DNA of 39,531 bases from Chloroflexota bacterium (GCA_027624135.1 JAQBXL010000013.1:1-39531); one strand, 5' to 3'; shown: positions 7,887 to 17,211, counted from the first letter of the stretch. Notes: generated by a model not told the origin, from the letters alone. Made by a program: numbers and translations.

Positions 7887-8867
7887 CTATAGAACAACCG
7901 CCAAGCCAGTTTGGGCCGATTGGTAGGCCTTCAACACGATGTCCAGGTCATTGAGGCCGTCTTCGCCGGTCATAGCTGGTTCCGTTGCCTCCATGATACT
8001 GCGCCTGAACTCTAATACCATGGGTAAGATGCCACAGTGGTCAGCGTCGAAAAGCCGGGTCTCTTGCGAGATACCGTAATCGATCTTAAGCCAGGAGTCG
8101 CCCAACTCGAAATGTAGGTTCGCAAGTGTACCCAACACACCCACCCACGGACGGTTGCTCGTCTTGCCGATGCTCCAAGTATGGTTAATGATACCCACTA
8201 CCCCTTCTGGTGAGCGAGTGGTTACGACGATCCCATCCTCAGCCTCTAACCCCGAAACGCCGGGCAGGGTTTGAGCGCCGTACACCTGATTTGGTAGTCC
8301 GGATAGGTAGGAGAGTACGCTGACTTTATGGATTCCACCATCGATGAATACCCCGCCGCCATTTCGCTCGGTCTCGTTACGCCAAGAGCCCGGATCGAAT
8401 GGGTACTCTTCCTGCAATTGGACAAGGCGCACTTGGCCTAAATCTCCCGACTCGATCAGCTTTTTTGCTTCCTGTACCGGGGCCAAGAACCTGTAATTCT
8501 CAGCGACCATCAGATTGACGCGGGCATCGCGGGCAGTTGAAATGATCAAGCGACCTTCTCGGATAGTCCGCGCTATCGGCTTTTCCAATAGGATGTGCTT
8601 CTGCCAGGTTGCGGCGAGTCGAGCATGCTCTAGATGGAGGTCATGGGGAGTGCATATGTATAAGGCGTCTATCCGCGAATCCGAGGCGGCATCTCGATAA
8701 GATCCGAAAGCACCCGCACCGTCGAACTCATCTGAGTAGGCCCTGGCACGGGCATAGTCTCGGCTGGCGAAGTAGAGGTCCACCGAATCCCGGGCGTCCG
8801 CCAGCGACTTGGCAAATGTTCGGGCGAACCTGCCGCACCCTATGATGCAGAGTCCCAGTTTCAACAT
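7887..8867 (-). CDS. Gfo/Idh/MocA-family NAD(P)-dependent oxidoreductase
   Basis: A 326-residue enzyme with an N-terminal Rossmann fold (LGLCIIGCGRFARTFAKSL, residues 3-21) and the family motif EKPIA at about 96-100, where the Lys is catalytic. The C-terminal alpha/beta domain (MVAENYRFLAP...GGVFIDGGIHKVSVL) carries the substrate site. Members reduce or oxidise sugars, inositols and similar polyols. GAGG lies before ATG 8867; it starts 34 bases after the lactonase gene, so the two are probably co-transcribed. Odd: after its TAG stop the same frame stays open for another 35 codons (see findings). Confidence 0.92.
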   Translation of the reverse strand: MLKLGLCIIGCGRFARTFAKSLADARDSVDLYFASRDYARARAYSDEFDGAGAFGSYRDAASDSRIDALYICTPHDLHLEHARLAATWQKHILLEKPIARTIREGRLIISTARDARVNLMVAENYRFLAPVQEAKKLIESGDLGQVRLVQLQEEYPFDPGSWRNETERNGGGVFIDGGIHKVSVLSYLSGLPNQVYGAQTLPGVSGLEAEDGIVVTTRSPEGVVGIINHTWSIGKTSNRPWVGVLGTLANLHFELGDSWLKIDYGISQETRLFDADHCGILPMVLEFRRSIMEATEPAMTGEDGLNDLDIVLKAYQSAQTGLAVVL

Positions 8868-8901
8868 CCGTCCTCACCCACGGATTTAGCCATCGTCAAC
8901 G

Positions 8902-9963
8902 CTATCCGGCCAGATTGGTTATCATGACCCACATTGGCGAAGCCCCGACGGCGTACGTTTCCAGCCGGGTGAGTTCGCCAGTCTCTTGATCAACGCGGAA
9001 TCCGATCAGATTGCCGGTTTCCAGGCCAGCGACGTAAAGAAAATGTCCCGTCGGATCGAGGCTGAATGCGCGGGGAATCGGATCCACATCGGTCCAGCCC
9101 GTTGGAGTCAGCGCACCGGTCGTTTCGTCAATCGAAAATGACGCGATGCTGTTGTGGCCTCGGTTGCCAACGTATAGATGGGTACCCAGAGGGTGAATCT
9201 GAATCTGCGAACACAGCTTGCGCCCTTTATAGTCGTCAGGTAACGTCGTGACTTTCTGGCCTGCCGTAAGCGTTCCATCGGATCTATCCACCGAATAAAC
9301 GGTAACGCTGCCACCTTGTTCGTTGGAGACGTACATCAGGTTCTTGGTCGGGTGGAAACGGTAATGTCGCGGACCATCTTCGGCCTCGGCGTTGATCACT
9401 AAGGGATCGTTGGGTGTCAGGCGTCCTGTTTCCGCATCGAACTTGAATTGGTAAATCGCATTTATGGCTTCCTGCCTGCCGGGCGGCAGAAGCGCGAGCC
9501 CACCAGATCCGGTGTCAATATGAGGCAGAAACGCGAACCTGTTCGTCGGGTCCGTCTGGAAACAATGAGCGCCGGAATTGGTTTCCAGCCACTCGGTTGC
9601 TTCTCCGCCGACCGCGCCGTCCTCATCGATGGGATGGACCGCGCAATGGCCAGCTTGGTAGTAGGCGGAAAGTACGTGCCGGCCAGTATGGTCCGTCGAC
9701 AAATAGCACGGCTCGCCCTTTAGCTCAGCGCTTCCGGTCAGAGTCAGGTCGCCGGTGCTCTGGTTGATCGCAAAGCTCGACAAGCGAAGTCCGTTCCGCT
9801 GCCCAACGTAGAGTGTAGTGGCGGAGGGGTTGATCGCAAGAGGGGCAGGCCCACCATCCACTTTGACCGTGCCCTGGCTTGCGAGTTGACCTGTCTCTGG
9901 GTCCATGACGAACCGAGCGATCCGGTCATCATCTTGTAGCGCTACGTACACGTGGAATGCCAT
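8902..9963 (-). CDS. Lactonase-family seven-bladed beta-propeller protein (copy 1)
   Basis: A 353-residue protein of the lactonase/6-phosphogluconolactonase (PF10282) type. It has repeated blades marked by DPETGQLAS, NQSTGDLTL, DAETGRLTP, RSDGTLTAGQ, DETTGALTP and DQETGELTR. The start is ATG 9963 rather than the track's GTG 9978, because GGGAGG sits just before it and the paralogue starts at the same residue. It is clearly paralogous to the gene at 14635 (shared YVxLQDDD opening, WLET...AH..QTD...FAF.PHI). No signal peptide. The likely role is hydrolysing a sugar-type lactone; with a Gfo/Idh dehydrogenase directly downstream, an oxidise-then-open-the-lactone pair is plausible. Exact substrate unknown. 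Confidence 0.88.
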   Translation of the reverse strand: MAFHVYVALQDDDRIARFVMDPETGQLASQGTVKVDGGPAPLAINPSATTLYVGQRNGLRLSSFAINQSTGDLTLTGSAELKGEPCYLSTDHTGRHVLSAYYQAGHCAVHPIDEDGAVGGEATEWLETNSGAHCFQTDPTNRFAFLPHIDTGSGGLALLPPGRQEAINAIYQFKFDAETGRLTPNDPLVINAEAEDGPRHYRFHPTKNLMYVSNEQGGSVTVYSVDRSDGTLTAGQKVTTLPDDYKGRKLCSQIQIHPLGTHLYVGNRGHNSIASFSIDETTGALTPTGWTDVDPIPRAFSLDPTGHFLYVAGLETGNLIGFRVDQETGELTRLETYAVGASPMWVMITNLAG

Positions 9964-10071
9964 GTAAACCTCCCTCACCGAGAATTTCTGACTCGAGCCT
10001 CTACACCGATCTTGCGATGTTATAAAAAGATAAGCGTGGATGCCTGTTTCGCTATGGCCTTGAGGTTGCGT

Positions 10072-11244
10072 CTACCATCCTGGTCCCGCGGGCTTCAAGC
10101 CTAGCAACACTTGTCCGGCCATTTCGAAGTTGGCCGGACTGCCGCCCAGATGCTTGGTAGCCACATGAATATCGCGGTGATACCGCTCCATCGGGTGGGA
10201 CGCATAGACTGCGGTCGTGCCGGCTGCCTCGAAAAGCAGATCGATGGCTCTCGCCGATTCGCGACTGGCAATTGCGACCGCCAGTCGAGCTTGAGCGATC
10301 TCCTGGCTGAGATCTAGTTCGCCATTACAGGCCGCTTTCCACACGTTTCCAATGGCATCGTAAACATAGGCGCGGGCTGAACTTAACGCGGCTTCCGCGT
10401 TGCCCACTGCAGCATGCACAGCGGGGCGGTCTCGGATGGGGGTGGGCGACATGTTAGTGCCAGAACCAGCGACCGACTCTAGGAAAGTGTCCATGGCGCC
10501 CCGGCCGATGCCCAACAAACAAGTAGCGAAGGGGCCCCAGAAATAGACCAGCATCGTTCGCGGATTGAATAGCGGCCCAGTTTCTTCGGGTTGATCGGAC
10601 AACCGTAAGGTTCGCTCACCGGGGATAAAGACATCGTGCAGATAGAAGTCGTGGCTCCTGGTAGCGCACATCCCTGCGGCGGTCCATGTTTCGCGGACAT
10701 CTGCTTCTTCTTTGGGCAAAAATATGATTAGAGTTTGTGGGATACCATCGTCCGACAGTTTTGGACCTTGATCGTCGAATACGATGCAATGACACACCAG
10801 CCAGTTGGCGTAGTCGATGCCACTCGCGAACGTAAAGCGTCCGCTAACGCGAAAACCACCGTCAACCGGCTGGGCCTCGCCCCTTGGAATTACTGAACCC
10901 GCTACTCGAACGTCTGCTGATTGCCCAAAAAGCTTTAGGGCGACCTGATTTTTGAGTCTCCCACCCACATTTCCGGCGACACATGTAATCATTGCACTCC
11001 ATCCTGCGGAACCATCGGCTCGGGAAATCTCTTCGACCACTTCCATGACGGCCAAAGGATCGATTTCGAGCCCGCCGACGGACCGGGGGTAGTAGGCCTT
11101 GAAGATGCCCGCATCGGCCATTCCCCGTACCACCGGCTCGGATAGTCGCCTTTGACTTTCCATTTCGTTGCGGCTCTTCCTGATTAGAGGCAGCAGGGCC
11201 CTGGAAGCCGAAATAAAATCACCGTTCGTCTTTGCAATAGACAT
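10072..11244 (-). CDS. Acyl-CoA dehydrogenase-fold flavin monooxygenase-like protein
   Basis: A 390-residue protein with the acyl-CoA dehydrogenase fold, closest in pattern to the group D two-component flavin monooxygenases (HsaA/DszC-like, Acyl-CoA_dh_2 C-terminal domain). Seen: the N-terminal helical part (RRLSEPVVRGMADAGIFKAYYPRSVGGLEIDP), an ISRADGSAGWSAMI segment, the middle beta domain (VSGRFTFASGIDYANW) and a C-terminal four-helix part ending HRDIHVATKHLGGSPANFEMAGQVLLG. It lacks a clear acyl-CoA dehydrogenase Glu motif. The gene follows the TPP enzyme by 21 bases and probably shares its mRNA. A flavin reductase partner was not found in the window. Substrate unknown. Confidence 0.85.
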   Translation of the reverse strand: MSIAKTNGDFISASRALLPLIRKSRNEMESQRRLSEPVVRGMADAGIFKAYYPRSVGGLEIDPLAVMEVVEEISRADGSAGWSAMITCVAGNVGGRLKNQVALKLFGQSADVRVAGSVIPRGEAQPVDGGFRVSGRFTFASGIDYANWLVCHCIVFDDQGPKLSDDGIPQTLIIFLPKEEADVRETWTAAGMCATRSHDFYLHDVFIPGERTLRLSDQPEETGPLFNPRTMLVYFWGPFATCLLGIGRGAMDTFLESVAGSGTNMSPTPIRDRPAVHAAVGNAEAALSSARAYVYDAIGNVWKAACNGELDLSQEIAQARLAVAIASRESARAIDLLFEAAGTTAVYASHPMERYHRDIHVATKHLGGSPANFEMAGQVLLGLKPAGPGW

Positions 11245-11265
11245 TTTTCACTTCGTTTACTGAAT

Positions 11266-12906
11266 CTAGCTGAAGTTGGACCTTCGGGCCTCCAGGTTGG
11301 TGTGGATATCAAGCAGCACTGTCTTGCCTTCGGCGTTGAGTCGCTGGGCTTGTTTCAGCGCGTTGGCAATCTCGCCGGGTTCGGTCACGGTAATTCCGAC
11401 GGCGCCCATGCCCTCGGCTAGCTTGGCGTAGTCGCCGGTCATCCGGGTCGTGCCGAACAACTCGTTGGCGACGGGATACCCGCCCGGATAGGTGGCCATG
11501 CCGCCATTATTCAGGACGATGGTCGTGATTGGCGCGCCTTCCCGGACCGAGGTTTCGATGTCCAGCCCAGACATGCCGAATGCGCCATCACCCATGAAAT
11601 TCAAGCAGAACTTGTCGGGGTTGGCCAGTTTCGCGCCGATCATCAGAGGTATGCCGTAGCCCAAGTGGGTTGTCTTGCCCCATCCGATGTAGCTGTGGGG
11701 AACGGTCGAGGTGTAGAAGGGCATGATCGTATCTCGCGGAGCTCCGGCGTCGTGGGTAACGATACTATTTACCTTGTCCAGATTGCGCTCCAGTTCACCG
11801 ATCACTCTATAGGTATTGATCGGCGTCTCATCCGAATTCAGTATCTGAGTCCAATCAACCATCCACTGTGATTTCAGCTTGGCGATCTCTGCGGCGACAT
11901 CGGTCTTGCCTTTATGGCCGTCTTGACCGATCTGCGCTTTTACTTCCTCGACCATTGCCTGCAGGGTGAGTTTGGCGTCGCCAGGGATGCCGATGTCCAC
12001 CGAAAAATCTTTGTTCAGGTCTTCGATGCTCTCCGTGTTGTGAATGATGACCTTTCCATCGGGAATCGGCTGGCCGTAACTGGTCCGAGTCATGCTGGAG
12101 CCAACCGCGAATAGCACGTCGGACTCCTGGAGCCAGGTCCACGCCGGCAATGAGGTGGCGCTGCTTCCGGCCCCCAAGGCTAGGGGGTGGCGGTCGTCGA
12201 AGGACGACTTGCCTGGCATGGTGCTGTAAACGGGTATCTCAGTTAGCTCTGCCAATTCCTTGAGCTCTTCGGTGGCCTTGGACATCAGCACGCCCATACC
12301 CGACCAGATGACCGGTTTATTGGCGTTTAGCAGCAGCTTGACGGCATCCTTGATGTCTGAGGCAGCGGGCGATTGTGGGGCCCGCTTTGGCGAATGATAA
12401 TTCAATGCCTCTTCAGACACCTGGTGGGTACCTATGTCGGAGGGGATCTCGACAATGACTGGTCCCGGGCGTCCGTTGCGGAGGTTGTGGAACGCCCGGC
12501 GCATGACATTGGCGACCTGGTCAGCCTGGACAATGACCTCGCCGTACTTGGACACAGTTTCGAATGTACGCACGGGAGAGAAATTGGGACGGACGGCGTA
12601 TTGGCTGAGCGCCGGTCCTCCGGGCAGGTACAAGATGGGGATGTTGTCGCCGAATGCTTGAGCAATGCCCCCCATCGAGTTTTCTGAGCCAGGACCACCC
12701 TGGGTAATGACTACGCCGAACTTCTCACGGTCGTTCATCCGGCTGAATCCGTCAGCGGCCATGATCGCGCCCCGCTCATGTCTGAACATGATGGTGCGGA
12801 GACCTTCTTTAGCCACCGCTTCGATGAGATTGTTGGAAGGGAAACAGGATATCCACTCGATACCCTCGAGCTTTAATATTCGAGCAACGGCTTCAGTTAC
12901 GTTCAT
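11266..12906 (-). CDS. Thiamine-pyrophosphate-dependent enzyme (acetolactate synthase/benzoylformate decarboxylase superfamily)
   Basis: A 546-residue TPP enzyme with the standard order. The N-terminal PYR domain carries catalytic Glu44 in MFRHERGAIMAADGFSR. The central domain (about 190-330) contains KPVIWSGMGVLMSKA. The C-terminal PP domain has the TPP/Mg motif MGDGAFGMSGLDIETSVREG...IVLNNGGM. Family members decarboxylate or ligate 2-keto acids. It is not a clear IlvB: no small subunit or ilv gene is nearby, and it leads a catabolic operon (upstream of the monooxygenase-like gene). GGAGAAGGA precedes the ATG. The reaction cannot be fixed by sequence alone. Confidence 0.9.
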   Translation of the reverse strand: MNVTEAVARILKLEGIEWISCFPSNNLIEAVAKEGLRTIMFRHERGAIMAADGFSRMNDREKFGVVITQGGPGSENSMGGIAQAFGDNIPILYLPGGPALSQYAVRPNFSPVRTFETVSKYGEVIVQADQVANVMRRAFHNLRNGRPGPVIVEIPSDIGTHQVSEEALNYHSPKRAPQSPAASDIKDAVKLLLNANKPVIWSGMGVLMSKATEELKELAELTEIPVYSTMPGKSSFDDRHPLALGAGSSATSLPAWTWLQESDVLFAVGSSMTRTSYGQPIPDGKVIIHNTESIEDLNKDFSVDIGIPGDAKLTLQAMVEEVKAQIGQDGHKGKTDVAAEIAKLKSQWMVDWTQILNSDETPINTYRVIGELERNLDKVNSIVTHDAGAPRDTIMPFYTSTVPHSYIGWGKTTHLGYGIPLMIGAKLANPDKFCLNFMGDGAFGMSGLDIETSVREGAPITTIVLNNGGMATYPGGYPVANELFGTTRMTGDYAKLAEGMGAVGITVTEPGEIANALKQAQRLNAEGKTVLLDIHTNLEARRSNFS

Positions 12907-13182
12907 GGGTTAAATCCTTCTCCAGACATCGTCCCGCCCTGGTTTAGTCACATCGGAAGCAATTCTAGCCCAAGGAGAGAAGGGTGTCTAAGATTCCTGT
13001 GGTGTTCAAAGACGGAATTCCAGTCCGCTGCCCTTCACAGAGGGATTGTAATGGACGGGAAAACGACTCAAACATGGATGTGCGCATTATCTGGTCAGAA
13101 TATAAAACTAGTATAAAATAGTCTTTAATCTCCAGTCCATTCCCATGAAATGGAACTGACAACAACTTGGAGGCGCACCAAC
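12907..13182. promoter_or_regulatory. Divergent intergenic region with AT-rich promoter-like core
   Basis: The region between the leftward TPP operon and the rightward small gene holds an AT-rich patch around 13099-13120 (AATATAAAACTAGTATAAAATAG) with two overlapping TATAAA-type -10 candidates. No clear -35 boxes are seen. Position is suggestive; promoter assignment is weak. Confidence 0.3.
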
Positions 13183-13485
13183 ATGGCATCCGAGACGATC
13201 ATTGAAGCGGACATTGAAAGGCTTGTAGGGACTTACTCTCTTTGGATAATCGGAACGACCAACAACCCGGAACAGAGGGAAGTTGAAATCGGCGCCCCTA
13301 TGGGTTGGTGTCAATTTGACGCAGATTCCGAGTTGGCGGCAAGAAAAATTGAAGCATACTGTTTTGCCAGAGGGATGCACGAAGATACCGTAGGCCGTGT
13401 TCCCGGAGCCAAATATGTCTACATATTTATGGGATTACAAGCGCGTCTAGAAGGCAGATCGTCGGTCCGCCAAGGAATCCGTTAA
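13183..13485 (+). CDS. Small standalone GIY-YIG-like protein (tentative)
   Basis: A 100-residue cytoplasmic protein. The start is ATG 13183 (GGAGG 9 bases before it), not the track's ATG 13150. The opening strand and turn SLWIIGTTNNPEQREVEIG, the helix DSELAARKIEAYCFARGM and the closing strand AKYVYIFMGL resemble the small GIY-YIG-like family, whose members read YYIGVTDDPxRR...W...ARxIExxFxxxGM...YVYxF. If that holds, the Arg in PEQRE and the Glu in ARKIEAY are the conserved residues, and the first Tyr of GIY is replaced by Trp. It stands alone on the plus strand inside a leftward gene series. The family assignment rests on pattern memory. Confidence 0.55.
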   Translation: MASETIIEADIERLVGTYSLWIIGTTNNPEQREVEIGAPMGWCQFDADSELAARKIEAYCFARGMHEDTVGRVPGAKYVYIFMGLQARLEGRSSVRQGIR

Positions 13486-13568
13486 AAGCACAATGCGTCC
13501 CGGACTTGTCGGCGAAGTGCATCGGCTGGGATTGGATCAGTGCCCTCGTGCAAACACACCTTGAGTCA

Positions 13569-14474
13569 CTAAGCAGGAACCGGCATCCCGGCGATCTTTA
13601 GCTCGATTCGGGCCAGAGTCTCAAATGTGGTGATAAACAGAGTCTTCCAGTCTTCGCCACCCCAAGCCATGTTGGTGGTATGTTCGACCTCGGTCAAGAT
13701 TGTTCCCAGATGCTTGCCGCTGGGGTCCATGATCCAAACACCGCCCGGTCCGGTGCAATAGACGTTTCCCTCGACATCCACTTTCATCCCGTCGGGAATA
13801 CCAGACATCTCACCTCTTAGCTCGCAGAAGACCCGCCGATTGGCCAGCATTCCAGTCGCCCTCACGTCGTAGGCATCAATACGCCCGAGGCTGCGGAACA
13901 TGTCATCCCGTACCAGCAACCCCAGGGAGTCGTTGATGTAGAGGATGCTCTCATCCGGAGAAAATGCCAGACCGTTCGGCAAGACATAATCCCGGACTAA
14001 TAGATTAATATCGCCCAGGTCCGGAGATACCCGATACACTCCCGAGAAATCCAGATCGTTGTCCGGGGAGGGACCGCCGGGATCGGTGAAGTAGATGCTG
14101 CCGTCCGACTTGACCACCACATCATTCGGCCGGTTCAATCGCAGCCCATGATATTTGTTGGCTACAACGGTGGTACTGCCGTCGGGTTCGATCCGGATCA
14201 CCCGCCGGGCGCCGCCCTCGCAGATGATCAACCTACCCTGGGGGTCTCGTGTAAGTCCGTTGGCGTTATTGGTGTCGTCTTGGACCAGAGAAACTCCCTC
14301 GGCAGCGGACCATTTCCTCCTCCGGTTCCCTCGAACTTCGCTAAACAACAAATGCTGATCTTCCTTCCACCATAGCGGCCCTTCACCGACGAAGTAGCCG
14401 GTGCCGAGCACCTCTACCTCTTGGTCCGGGGACACTATTCGATCTAATTCTGGCGAGAGCCGTTCGATAGGCAT
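13569..14474 (-). CDS. SMP-30/gluconolactonase-family lactonase
   Basis: A 301-residue six-bladed propeller of the SMP-30/Gnl/LRE family, calcium- or zinc-dependent sugar lactonases. The key metal-site motifs are present: Glu in YFVGEGPLWW (about 30), Asn in LNRPNDVVVKSDGSIYFTD (about 120) and Asp/Asn in LPNGLAFSPDESILYINDS. GAGGAG precedes ATG 14474. It follows the second lactonase gene (14635) on the same strand with a 160-base gap. It would open a lactone ring produced by a sugar dehydrogenase; the Gfo/Idh proteins in the window are candidates. No signal peptide. Confidence 0.93.
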   Translation of the reverse strand: MPIERLSPELDRIVSPDQEVEVLGTGYFVGEGPLWWKEDQHLLFSEVRGNRRRKWSAAEGVSLVQDDTNNANGLTRDPQGRLIICEGGARRVIRIEPDGSTTVVANKYHGLRLNRPNDVVVKSDGSIYFTDPGGPSPDNDLDFSGVYRVSPDLGDINLLVRDYVLPNGLAFSPDESILYINDSLGLLVRDDMFRSLGRIDAYDVRATGMLANRRVFCELRGEMSGIPDGMKVDVEGNVYCTGPGGVWIMDPSGKHLGTILTEVEHTTNMAWGGEDWKTLFITTFETLARIELKIAGMPVPA

Positions 14475-14634
14475 GTTTTACTCCTCTTGATCCCCATTTC
14501 CCTTTACTCGTTCCATAGATTACCCTGACGAGTCTTCGAATTCCTAGCTCATCATTCCGGAAATTCGTGAGACCGCGATGCGACCGGACAGTGATGTAGA
14601 AGCCATTTGATCTCTCTTCTGACCTAAAAAGAGA

Positions 14635-15693
14635 CTATCCGACCAGGTTGGCAATCAGCACTCCCATGGGCCGCTTGCCCGCCGCATAGGTCTCCAGGGG
14701 AGTCAGGCCACCGGTGTCGGTGTTGACCTGGTAGGCCGCTATGCGGCCCGACTCTGAACCGGCTGCGAATAGGAATTTGCCTTCGGGGTCCAAGCTGAAC
14801 GCACTTGGAACAGACTCAGTCGGAATCTGCCCGATCCCGGTCAAATACCCGGAGGAGGCGTCCACCGTAAAACCGGCGATGCTGTTGTGCCCGCGGTTAG
14901 GGGCGTACAAGAATTTCCCTGTTGGGGATATCTGGATCTGAGAGCAGGTGTTCCTGCCGGAATATCCATCTGGCAGAGTGCTTATGGTCTGGAACGCCGA
15001 CAGGGTTCCGGCTGAACTGTCCAGACGATAACCGGTGACGCTGCATCCCTGTTCGTCGGTGAAATAGACGACATCCAAGGACGGATGGAAGCAAAGATGC
15101 CGTGGGCCCAGAAACTCTTTCGGCTCTACTTTCAGAGGCGAGTTCGGCGTCAAGGTTCCATTGTTTTCGTCGAACTTGAACTGGAAGATCGCGTTGGGTC
15201 CCAGAGCATCTCCGGGAGGCAGCATCACGCTGTCGTTCAAGCGGGCGATGTGGGGCACGAAAGCAAACTTGTTTGACCGATCGGTCTGAATAGCGTGGGC
15301 CGCAGTCGCCGTCTCCAGCCACTGGACGGGGGTGTCACTCACTGAACCGTCATCCGCGATGGAGTGGACCGCTACATGGGCACCCTGATAATAGGAAGAA
15401 AGCAAGAATCTCCCTTTTCGGTCTGGGGCCAGATATGTGGGAGAAGCTTCCAACGACACCTTGTTGATCTGTGTAAGCTCTCCGGTGTTTGGATCAATCC
15501 GGTAGCTGGAGATCTCGTTACTGGTGCGATGACCCACATAGAGGGTCTTCTTGTCCAGACTAATCGCCGAGGAGGATGGTCCACCGGCGGCAGGAACTTC
15601 CGCTATCGAGGTTAATCTGCCGGTCCCGGAGTCCATGGCGAAAACCAAGATCTTGTCATCGTCTTGCAGTGAAACGTACATATAGTTGGACAT
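14635..15693 (-). CDS. Lactonase-family seven-bladed beta-propeller protein (copy 2)
   Basis: A 352-residue paralogue of the gene at 8902, with blades marked DSGTGRLTS, DPNTGELTQ, ENNGTLTP, DSSAGTLSA, DASSGYLTG and NTDTGGLTP. The shared N-terminus MSNYMYVSLQDDDKILVFAMD and the conserved WLETATAAHAIQTDRSNKFAFVPHI segment make duplication clear. A strong GGAGGT lies before ATG 15693. It lies upstream of the SMP-30 lactonase on the same strand, so two unrelated lactonase folds may be co-expressed. Substrate unknown. Confidence 0.88.
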   Translation of the reverse strand: MSNYMYVSLQDDDKILVFAMDSGTGRLTSIAEVPAAGGPSSSAISLDKKTLYVGHRTSNEISSYRIDPNTGELTQINKVSLEASPTYLAPDRKGRFLLSSYYQGAHVAVHSIADDGSVSDTPVQWLETATAAHAIQTDRSNKFAFVPHIARLNDSVMLPPGDALGPNAIFQFKFDENNGTLTPNSPLKVEPKEFLGPRHLCFHPSLDVVYFTDEQGCSVTGYRLDSSAGTLSAFQTISTLPDGYSGRNTCSQIQISPTGKFLYAPNRGHNSIAGFTVDASSGYLTGIGQIPTESVPSAFSLDPEGKFLFAAGSESGRIAAYQVNTDTGGLTPLETYAAGKRPMGVLIANLVG

Positions 15694-16059
15694 AATGTGA
15701 CCTCCATCAGAATTTGTTTGCCAGATCGAATCGGCGGACTACTCGGCGGCGACCGGGATTCGGAGAGTGCAAATCTCTACTTCTACAACTTCTTCAGGAT
15801 CTGCCATCCCCTTGGTGGCCCCTATCTTACTCCAGTGGTGGCAACAATGTGGCGGCATATCGCGATGTTAGAGTGGCGCGGGACAATCCCCAAGGCCCAT
15901 CCGAGTACGTCACGCAAACGACATTCGAAGGCAAGTTGGGTTATAGTGCGCACGTTGTAATTAGCTATGCCGCAGAGCTAGGGAATAGAGCTTCTTCAAG
16001 GGACCGGCCAAGGCTAATTGAATACGCACAATCCTCAGGTCTGACAGGAGATGATGAAG
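15694..16059. other. Divergent intergenic region, nothing definite
   Basis: Between the leftward lactonase and the rightward epoxide hydrolase. The ORFs covering it (15697-15960, 15714-16085) show no family resemblance and run into the known gene in another frame. It should contain both promoters, but I cannot place them. AGGAG at 16046-16050 is the ribosome binding site of the next gene. Confidence 0.4.
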
Positions 16060-17211
16060 ATGGCAGTTACCCCGTTCAATGTTGAAATTCCTGAGTCCGT
16101 GTTGGTAGACCTAAGAGAGCGGCTAGCTCGCACTAGGTGGCCCGATGAGATACCCGGCTCGGACTGGGATTATGGAACTAACCTAGACTACATCAAAGGA
16201 TTAGTGGAATTCTGGCGTACCGAGTTCGACTGGAGAAAGCAGGAGCGGTTGATCAATTCCTTATCTCACTTCAAGTCCGAAGTTGATGGGCTGAATATCC
16301 ATTTCATACACGAGAAGGGTAAGGGCCCCAATCCCATGCCCCTGATCATCACCCACGGATGGCCCGGCACCTTCTTTGAGATGCACAAGGTCATACCCAT
16401 GCTCTGTGACCCCGCCGGCCACGGCGGCGACCCGGCCGACTCTTTCGATGTGGTAGCCCCTTCCATGCCCGGTTACGGTTTTTCTGACGCCTCGCAGAAG
16501 CGTGGTCTGGACATCTTCACCATCGCTGATATGTGGGCCAAACTAATGTCCGACAACCTCGGTTACCCTAGGTTTGCCGTCCAGGGCGGCGACTGGGGTG
16601 CCAGGGTCACTGCCAAATTAGGGTTATCCCACGGGGACAAGGTAGTTGGAATCCACACGACTTCGACCACTAGTCCTACCCCCTATCGGGGAGCAGACAG
16701 TAGAGAACTATCCGACGCTGAAAATGCGATGTTGCAACAGCGAGCGCAGTGGCTGGCCGAGGAGGGCGGATACTCTCATATCCAGAGTACAAAACCCCAG
16801 ACGTTGTCCTACGGCTTGAACGATTCTCCGGCTGGCCTGGCAGCGTGGATCGTGGAGAAATACCGCCGATGGAGCGACTGCGGCGGCGATGTCGAATCCA
16901 GGTTCACCAAAGACGAACTTCTCACCACGATCACGATCTACTGGGTGACCCAATCGATAAATTCTTCTACGCGTCTTTACTATGAAGCGTTCAGCAAAGA
17001 CTGGAACCTGGCCGAGAACGAGAAGATCGAGGTACCGGTTGGAATTGCGGCCTTCCCAAGGGAAAATTCGGTACCCCTGCGGGAGTGGGCTGAGCGGTCC
17101 TTTAACATACAACAGTGGACTGACATGCCCAGCGGAGGGCACTTTGCCGCGCTGGAAGAGCCGGTCAGACTGGTGGAAGACATTCGGAAATTCTTCCGGG
17201 GTCTGCGGTAA
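16060..17211 (+). CDS. Epoxide hydrolase with EHN domain
   Basis: A 383-residue alpha/beta hydrolase of the microsomal/juvenile-hormone epoxide hydrolase type. It opens with the EHN domain (FNVEIPESVLVDLRERLARTRWPDE) that wraps the core. The oxyanion-hole motif is HGWPGTFFE, the nucleophile Asp is in VQGGDWGARV, and the His is in SGGHFAALEEP. It converts epoxides to diols. The start is ATG 16060, 9 bases after AGGAG; the two ATGs at 16051 and 16054 are too close to that site. No membrane anchor, as usual for bacterial members. It is convergent with the hydrolase at 17253. Confidence 0.92.
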   Translation: MAVTPFNVEIPESVLVDLRERLARTRWPDEIPGSDWDYGTNLDYIKGLVEFWRTEFDWRKQERLINSLSHFKSEVDGLNIHFIHEKGKGPNPMPLIITHGWPGTFFEMHKVIPMLCDPAGHGGDPADSFDVVAPSMPGYGFSDASQKRGLDIFTIADMWAKLMSDNLGYPRFAVQGGDWGARVTAKLGLSHGDKVVGIHTTSTTSPTPYRGADSRELSDAENAMLQQRAQWLAEEGGYSHIQSTKPQTLSYGLNDSPAGLAAWIVEKYRRWSDCGGDVESRFTKDELLTTITIYWVTQSINSSTRLYYEAFSKDWNLAENEKIEVPVGIAAFPRENSVPLREWAERSFNIQQWTDMPSGGHFAALEEPVRLVEDIRKFFRGLR

